Source: Fluviicoccus keumensis (GTDB lineage Bacteria; Pseudomonadota; Gammaproteobacteria; Pseudomonadales; Moraxellaceae). Taken from it: a stretch of 64,000 nt of DNA. Positions within the stretch are counted from its first letter, which is position 1, and each line of letters opens with the position of its first letter. Shown piece by piece: positions 60,338 through 64,000 of the stretch. The position numbers and the translations under genes are program-made. The DNA is taken from the NCBI RefSeq assembly GCF_004217445.1, contig NZ_SHKX01000014.1, positions 62,001 through 126,000 of the forward strand, in the 5' to 3' direction. A model generated the notes under the pieces. The model saw nothing but the letters and a program-made list of their open reading frames with translations, did not search any database and had not been told where the DNA came from.

Positions 60338-61864
60338 ATGGGTATTTTTAGCAAGACCGCTGATCATAGTGATCTTGAAAATCACAAATCTGAAGTGAGA
60401 AGGAGTCTTGACTCTGAAACAAATAACCTCGACTCATTCAAAGCGCAAGTTCTAGATCAACTTAAGATCCTACAGGAAAATATAGATCTGAAAGTTACTG
60501 ACTCAGAGGAAGTAGCCAGTACTGCTGCAAATAATGCAGTGAACAGCGAAAAAAGAATCATGGATACGGAGTCTAAAGTCCGTGATGCAATTGAGAAGTT
60601 AGAAAGTTATAGAGATGAAGCAAGTAAAGAGTTATTGAAAATAAAGACCGAGAGAGAGGGAGCCGAGGAGGCCCATAAAAGCATTAAATTAGTTTTTGAG
60701 GAAAATCAGGCTCTTCAAAGCCAAATTATTGATGCAAAAGATGCTGTTGAAAACGCAGTGACTGAGGCTTCTAAAAATGTAGATAAGGTTAAGCTGCTAC
60801 TTAGTGAAAATCAAAAACTTCCTGAAAGTGTGGCTGGTATTAATGAACTTTTAGAGAGCACGCGAACGCTAAGTGACAATATGCAAAACTTGCTTGATCA
60901 CTCGCTAAAGAAAAAATCTGAAATTGATGATTTATATAACAAAATATACGGATACGAGGTAAAGGGTAGCGATGGAGATGTTAGCCATATTGACGGGCTA
61001 CGTGATGAACTTCAAAGATCATACGAAGCCATTTCAAAAAACACAACAGAGTTAGATACAAAAATTCAAAACCTTACTGGAACAATAACTGACAAACACA
61101 GGTCAGAACTTGAAGGTCAGCTCAGCGCATTTGAAACATTGGTTAACGACTCCAAAAGCAGGATATCAGCCATTAATGATCAACTAACTGGCTTGTTGCC
61201 CGGGGCTATGGCTGAGGGGTTGAGTGCTGCTTATGAGAAGAAAAAAGATGATGAAATCAAATCATTAGCTAAATTTGAGAATAACTTCCAGACAGCAATA
61301 ATTGGCATGGTTTTCGTTTCACTGATCCCATTTTGTGTTGATATCTATTTGCTCGCATGGAAAGGCGCGAATCTTGTTCAAGTCATCAAAGACACCCCTA
61401 GCCTGATTGTGGCAATATTACCACTGTACTTTCCCGTATTGTGGCTTGCATTCTCAACAAACAAAAAATCGAATTTATCTAAACGACTAATTGAAGAGTA
61501 TACGCACAAGGCCGTCCTAGGAAAAACATTCTCAGGATTATCAAATCAAATTGAGACTTTACCAAGAGAAAGCGCCATTAAAGAAGAGTTACGAACACGT
61601 TTGCTATTCAATTTGCTGCAGGTAAGCTCTGAGAATCCTGGCAAGCTTATTACAAACTATAATAAATCTGATCACCCCTTAATGGAGGCACTAGAAAACA
61701 GTGCAAAACTATCGGACTCAGTAGATGCTCTTGCTAAGTTGCCAGGATTTTCAACTATTGCAAAGAAGCTTGCCACTAGAACTGAGGACATCTTAAAAGA
61801 AGAAACGAAAAAAGTTGAAGCTGGCTTAGCCGTGCAAGAAGCGTTAGAAGGTACTACAAAGTAG
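60338..61864 (+). CDS. coiled-coil protein with C-terminal membrane hairpin, function unknown
   Basis: A 508-residue AT-rich gene product. Residues 1 to about 310 are almost entirely charged helix with long coiled-coil character (many Glu/Lys/Ser, e.g. VRDAIEKLESYRDEASKELLKIK). Two hydrophobic segments follow at about 325-350 (AIIGMVFVSLIPFCVDIYLLAW) and 360-385 (SLIVAILPLYFPVLWLAFSTN). They lead to an EEYTHKAVLGKTFSGLSNQIETL helical region and a polar tail. The layout suggests a membrane-tethered sensor or effector. GGAGA lies 6 bp before the ATG at 60338. A 187-bp gap separates it from the preceding small gene. I do not recognise a family and do not assign a function. Confidence 0.75.
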   Translation: MGIFSKTADHSDLENHKSEVRRSLDSETNNLDSFKAQVLDQLKILQENIDLKVTDSEEVASTAANNAVNSEKRIMDTESKVRDAIEKLESYRDEASKELLKIKTEREGAEEAHKSIKLVFEENQALQSQIIDAKDAVENAVTEASKNVDKVKLLLSENQKLPESVAGINELLESTRTLSDNMQNLLDHSLKKKSEIDDLYNKIYGYEVKGSDGDVSHIDGLRDELQRSYEAISKNTTELDTKIQNLTGTITDKHRSELEGQLSAFETLVNDSKSRISAINDQLTGLLPGAMAEGLSAAYEKKKDDEIKSLAKFENNFQTAIIGMVFVSLIPFCVDIYLLAWKGANLVQVIKDTPSLIVAILPLYFPVLWLAFSTNKKSNLSKRLIEEYTHKAVLGKTFSGLSNQIETLPRESAIKEELRTRLLFNLLQVSSENPGKLITNYNKSDHPLMEALENSAKLSDSVDALAKLPGFSTIAKKLATRTEDILKEETKKVEAGLAVQEALEGTTK

Positions 61865-61965
61865 GGGAAAAATGTGGACGTAGCTCAATTTCAGTCGTCA
61901 GATGCGCCATGAAACCAAGCTGCATGTGCCAAGCAGCGGGAAAATCGGGGACGTAGCTCAATTTC
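61865..61965. repeat. 28-bp direct repeat at the right end of the AT-rich module
   Basis: 61865-61892 and 61938-61965 match at 25 of 28 positions; the common core is GGACGTAGCTCAATTTC (61876 and 61949), repeated at a 73-bp period. It lies at the composition break between the AT-rich gene and the GC-rich DUF4143 gene. It could be the scar or end of a mobile element. No transposase is present. Confidence 0.8.
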
Positions 61966-61971
61966 CTCCCC

Positions 61972-63204
61972 TCACCCCCACCACATCGACAACGGCACCG
62001 CCCACAAATCCCCCCCGAACGGCACCACCTCCCGCCCCGCATACAACACCACCCCGCGCCGGAACCGCCCCGGCTCCGTCTCGCGCAAATGCAGCAACCC
62101 CTTGAAATCCTTGCCATCCACCGACGCGCTGGCCTTTACCTCCACCCCGACCAACCCGCCGTCGCGGCCCTCCAGCACAAAATCCACCTCCTGATTTCCC
62201 TGCGTCCGGTAATGCCACAACCCCGGACGCAGCCGCGAAAACGCCAGATGCTTCGACAACTCCGACAACACAAACGTCTCCACCAACCCACCCGGCAAAC
62301 CCGGCTGCCGTGCCAGACCCTCGGCCGTCCACCCCGCCAGATGGGCCAACAACCCCGAATCCGGCAAAAACACCTTGGGGGCTTTCACCAGACGCTTGCC
62401 GGGATTCTTTTCCCAGGACGGCAAGCGCGCCACCAGAAACAAGGTCTCCAGCAGCGTGAAATACCGTTTCAGCGTGGTTTGCGGCAAGGCGCAAGCGCGC
62501 GACAGCTCCGCGAAATTCAGCAGGCTTCCCGACCGGACCGCCAGCAGCTGCAACAAATGCGGCAACTCCGCCAACTGTTCCAGATGCGCCAGATCACGGA
62601 CATCGCGTTGCAGGATGGCCTGAAAATAACTGTCGAACCAAGCCGTGCGCCGCGCCTCCGTCGACCGGGCCGCCGCCTCCGGAAAGCCGCCTCTCAGCAA
62701 GCGCTCCGCCAGATCGCCCCGCTCACACGGCGGCAGGCGACGGCCGCCAATGTCGCCCTCGAACAACCAGTCCACGCGGTTGAACCCGGCATCACCCGCC
62801 ATCTCGGCCTGCGACAAGGGCCACAGCGACAGGATTTCCATGCGTCCGGCCAGCGAATCCGCGACTTGCGGCAGTAACAGGACATTAGCCGACCCCGTCA
62901 GCAGGAAACGGCCGGGGATGCGTTGCCGGTCCACCTGCGCCTTGATCGCCAGGAAAAGTTCCGGCGCGCGCTGAACCTCATCCAGGATCACCGGGCCGCC
63001 GAGTCCGGCCACAAATCCGGCGGGGTCGCGACGCGCAGCCGCCAGCACCACGGCGTCATCCAGCGTCAGGTAGCGATAATCCGGATTCGCCAGCAACGAT
63101 TGCGCCAGCGTGCTCTTGCCGGTTTGACGAGCGCCGTTCAACAGGATCACCGGGGTATCCTGCAAGGCGGCCTCCATGTGAGGCATGATGTGTCTGGGGT
63201 ACAT
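61972..63204 (-). CDS. AAA family ATPase with DUF4143 domain
   Basis: A 410-residue protein. The P-loop is VILLNGARQTGKSTLAQSL and Walker B GPVILDEVQ; LLTGSANVLLLPQVADSLAGR is the family's sensor region. A winged-helix part leads to DUF4143 with the nuclease-like EVDFVLEGRDGGLVGVEVKAS motif near the C-terminus. Such ATPases are common mobile accessory genes of unknown role. It is GC-rich and on the minus strand, opposite the AT-rich pair, so it may be a separate insertion. Possible starts are 63204 and 63186, with no clear ribosome site. Palindromic repeats lie just upstream. Confidence 0.92.
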   Translation of the reverse strand: MYPRHIMPHMEAALQDTPVILLNGARQTGKSTLAQSLLANPDYRYLTLDDAVVLAAARRDPAGFVAGLGGPVILDEVQRAPELFLAIKAQVDRQRIPGRFLLTGSANVLLLPQVADSLAGRMEILSLWPLSQAEMAGDAGFNRVDWLFEGDIGGRRLPPCERGDLAERLLRGGFPEAAARSTEARRTAWFDSYFQAILQRDVRDLAHLEQLAELPHLLQLLAVRSGSLLNFAELSRACALPQTTLKRYFTLLETLFLVARLPSWEKNPGKRLVKAPKVFLPDSGLLAHLAGWTAEGLARQPGLPGGLVETFVLSELSKHLAFSRLRPGLWHYRTQGNQEVDFVLEGRDGGLVGVEVKASASVDGKDFKGLLHLRETEPGRFRRGVVLYAGREVVPFGGDLWAVPLSMWWG

Positions 63205-63218
63205 GACCGCATGTTAGC

Positions 63219-63277
63219 GGATGAAAATCGTCCACGCAACGGATGATTTTCATCCATTGAGTGGACGATATTCACCC
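63219..63277. repeat. palindromic repeats upstream of the DUF4143 gene
   Basis: GGATGAAAATCGTCCAC (63219-63235) faces GTGGACGATATTCACCC (63261-63277), an inverted pair with two mismatches. GGATGA-TTT-TCATCC (63241-63255) lies between them. They begin 15 bp upstream of the ATPase start codon and probably include its promoter/operator. The remaining gap to 63464 shows nothing else that I can support. Confidence 0.7.
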
Positions 63278-63464
63278 ACAAACCCCACACCCCAGCTGTC
63301 ACGATGTGGTACGTCCCGTCCCGACACCCGGACGCCATCCCGAGGCACACCTGCGCCATCAGCGCCCCGCAACAAGGCACGCTCAAGGCCCGATGCCATC
63401 CCGACATCCCGCCAAACAAGGCTAATCCGCTGTTTTTCCAGAAATAAATGGCATTCGCTCAATC

Positions 63465-63499
63465 TGGCACGATTCCTGCCCTCAACTTGGATACAAGTT
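63465..63499 (+). promoter_or_regulatory. sigma-54 promoter with GntR-type operator for urtB
   Basis: TGGCACGATTCCTGC (63465-63479) is a -24/-12 promoter with GG and GC 10 bases apart. AACTTG-GATA-CAAGTT (63484-63499) is an operator with the same CTTG-N4-CAAG core as at 50787. It covers the predicted start. The arrangement mirrors the allophanate hydrolase promoter. Confidence 0.82.
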
Positions 63500-63519
63500 T
63501 ACAGACCCGCAGGATCGCC

Positions 63520-64000
63520 ATGCGTAAACCCCACTCTCCTTCCGGCCGGACGCCGCTGCTGCGCGCCCTGGCCTTGCTGGCGCTGTTCCAGCTGACCGCC
63601 CCCGCGTGGGCGGAAGACCCGCCCGCCGCCGACGGCAGCCTGACCGGCGCGGAAACCGTGGTGGCAGAGGCCGCCGCCCCCCTGCCCGCCACTTTCGAAG
63701 GCCTGCTGCTGGCGCTGCCGGACGCCGACTTCGACGTGCGCGCCGAGATCATCCGCCGCCTGCCCGCCATCGCCCACCCGCGCCTGCTGCCGGTGCTGGA
63801 AGCGCTGGTGGAAGGCCAACTGAACGTGACCATGGACGAGCCGCGCAAGATCGTCATCGTCGCGGCGGAGGGCGATGACCCGGTCGCCAGCGACGCGTTG
63901 ACAGGGAAGGCGCTGGGGCCGTCCTCTGCCCTCAGCCTGGACATGATCCCGGTGAACAACGCCCTGCGCGGGGCATTGCGCGACCTGATCGCCGGGCTGC
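63520..64000 (+). CDS. urtB: urea ABC transporter permease UrtB, N-terminal part (cut by window edge)
   Basis: The gene runs off the right edge; 160 residues are visible. It has a signal peptide (ending APAWAEDP) and the long periplasmic N-terminal region characteristic of UrtB: FEGLLLALPDADFDVRAEIIRRLPAIAHPRLLPVLEALVEGQLNVTMDEPRKIVIV, then ASDALTGKALG and SALSLDMIPVNNALRGALRDLIAGL. The permease membrane domain lies beyond the window. AGGATCGCC before the ATG gives the ribosome site. It has its own sigma-54 promoter and GntR operator. urtCDE are expected downstream. Confidence 0.9.
   Translation, partial: MRKPHSPSGRTPLLRALALLALFQLTAPAWAEDPPAADGSLTGAETVVAEAAAPLPATFEGLLLALPDADFDVRAEIIRRLPAIAHPRLLPVLEALVEGQLNVTMDEPRKIVIVAAEGDDPVASDALTGKALGPSSALSLDMIPVNNALRGALRDLIAGL

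Noticed and set aside
59545..63519. Prophage or insertion sequence between urtA and urtB
   Set aside because: The interval is clearly foreign in part, but no integrase, transposase or phage structural gene is encoded, so it is called an accessory insert only.

Overview
The window is a GC-rich bacterial chromosome segment, most likely from a betaproteobacterium. The clues are an SAH riboswitch in front of ahcY, the adjoining ahcY-metF pair, pyrB followed by a catalytically dead pyrC-like gene, yqgE-ruvX, a BPSS1780-type membrane protein and a urea carboxylase/allophanate hydrolase locus joined to urt transporter genes. I cannot name the genus. I see no rRNA, tRNA, CRISPR array, integrase or transposase.

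Layout. 1-3.1 kb (minus): a YfiR-like protein, a hybrid histidine kinase and a TonB-dependent receptor cut by the left edge. 3.3-6.3 kb: a YfaZ-like outer-membrane protein, then SAH riboswitch-ahcY-metF. 6.3-17.5 kb: an MFS transporter and a lipid/beta-oxidation cluster (acyl-CoA synthetase, alpha/beta hydrolase, thiolase-like protein, a multifunctional enzyme with three SCP2 modules, acyl-CoA dehydrogenase) with a divergent TetR regulator. 17.6-24.1 kb: membrane and hypothetical genes, pyrB-pyrC', a lipoprotein, ruvX-yqgE and an SDR. 24.2-26.9 kb: two near-identical secreted proteins of the zinc phospholipase C/S1-P1 nuclease type, each behind the same promoter module of three 21-bp-phased repeats matching LytTR-regulator sites. 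27-35.4 kb: a secreted parvulin-type isomerase, an anchored periplasmic protein, a TonB-like protein, a YbjN-like pair, a short KdpD/KdpE-like two-component system, a Pal-like lipoprotein and a redoxin-2OG dioxygenase fusion. 35.5-41.7 kb: bioA-rsmE, a FIST sensor with a hybrid kinase, and a YebC-family protein. 41.8-50.5 kb: a second TonB-dependent receptor, a putative beta-barrel protein, a TetR-adaptor-RND efflux operon and a chalcone-isomerase-like protein. 50.8-64 kb: a urea-assimilation locus (allophanate hydrolase, urea carboxylase, GntR regulator, porin, urtA and the start of urtB).

The urea locus is tied together by regulatory DNA. The allophanate hydrolase operon and urtB each have a sigma-54 (-24/-12) promoter followed at the expected start site by a CTTG-N4-CAAG operator, and a GntR-family gene lies inside the locus. 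This predicts nitrogen-limitation activation with substrate-dependent derepression.

urtA and urtB are separated by about 3.9 kb that does not belong to the pathway: an AT-rich two-gene module (a small conserved-looking protein, tentatively DUF6173, and a 508-residue coiled-coil protein with a membrane hairpin), a 28-bp direct repeat, and an opposing AAA/DUF4143 ATPase gene behind palindromic repeats. Together with the LytTR-like duplicated promoters, this is the most likely place for undescribed biology.
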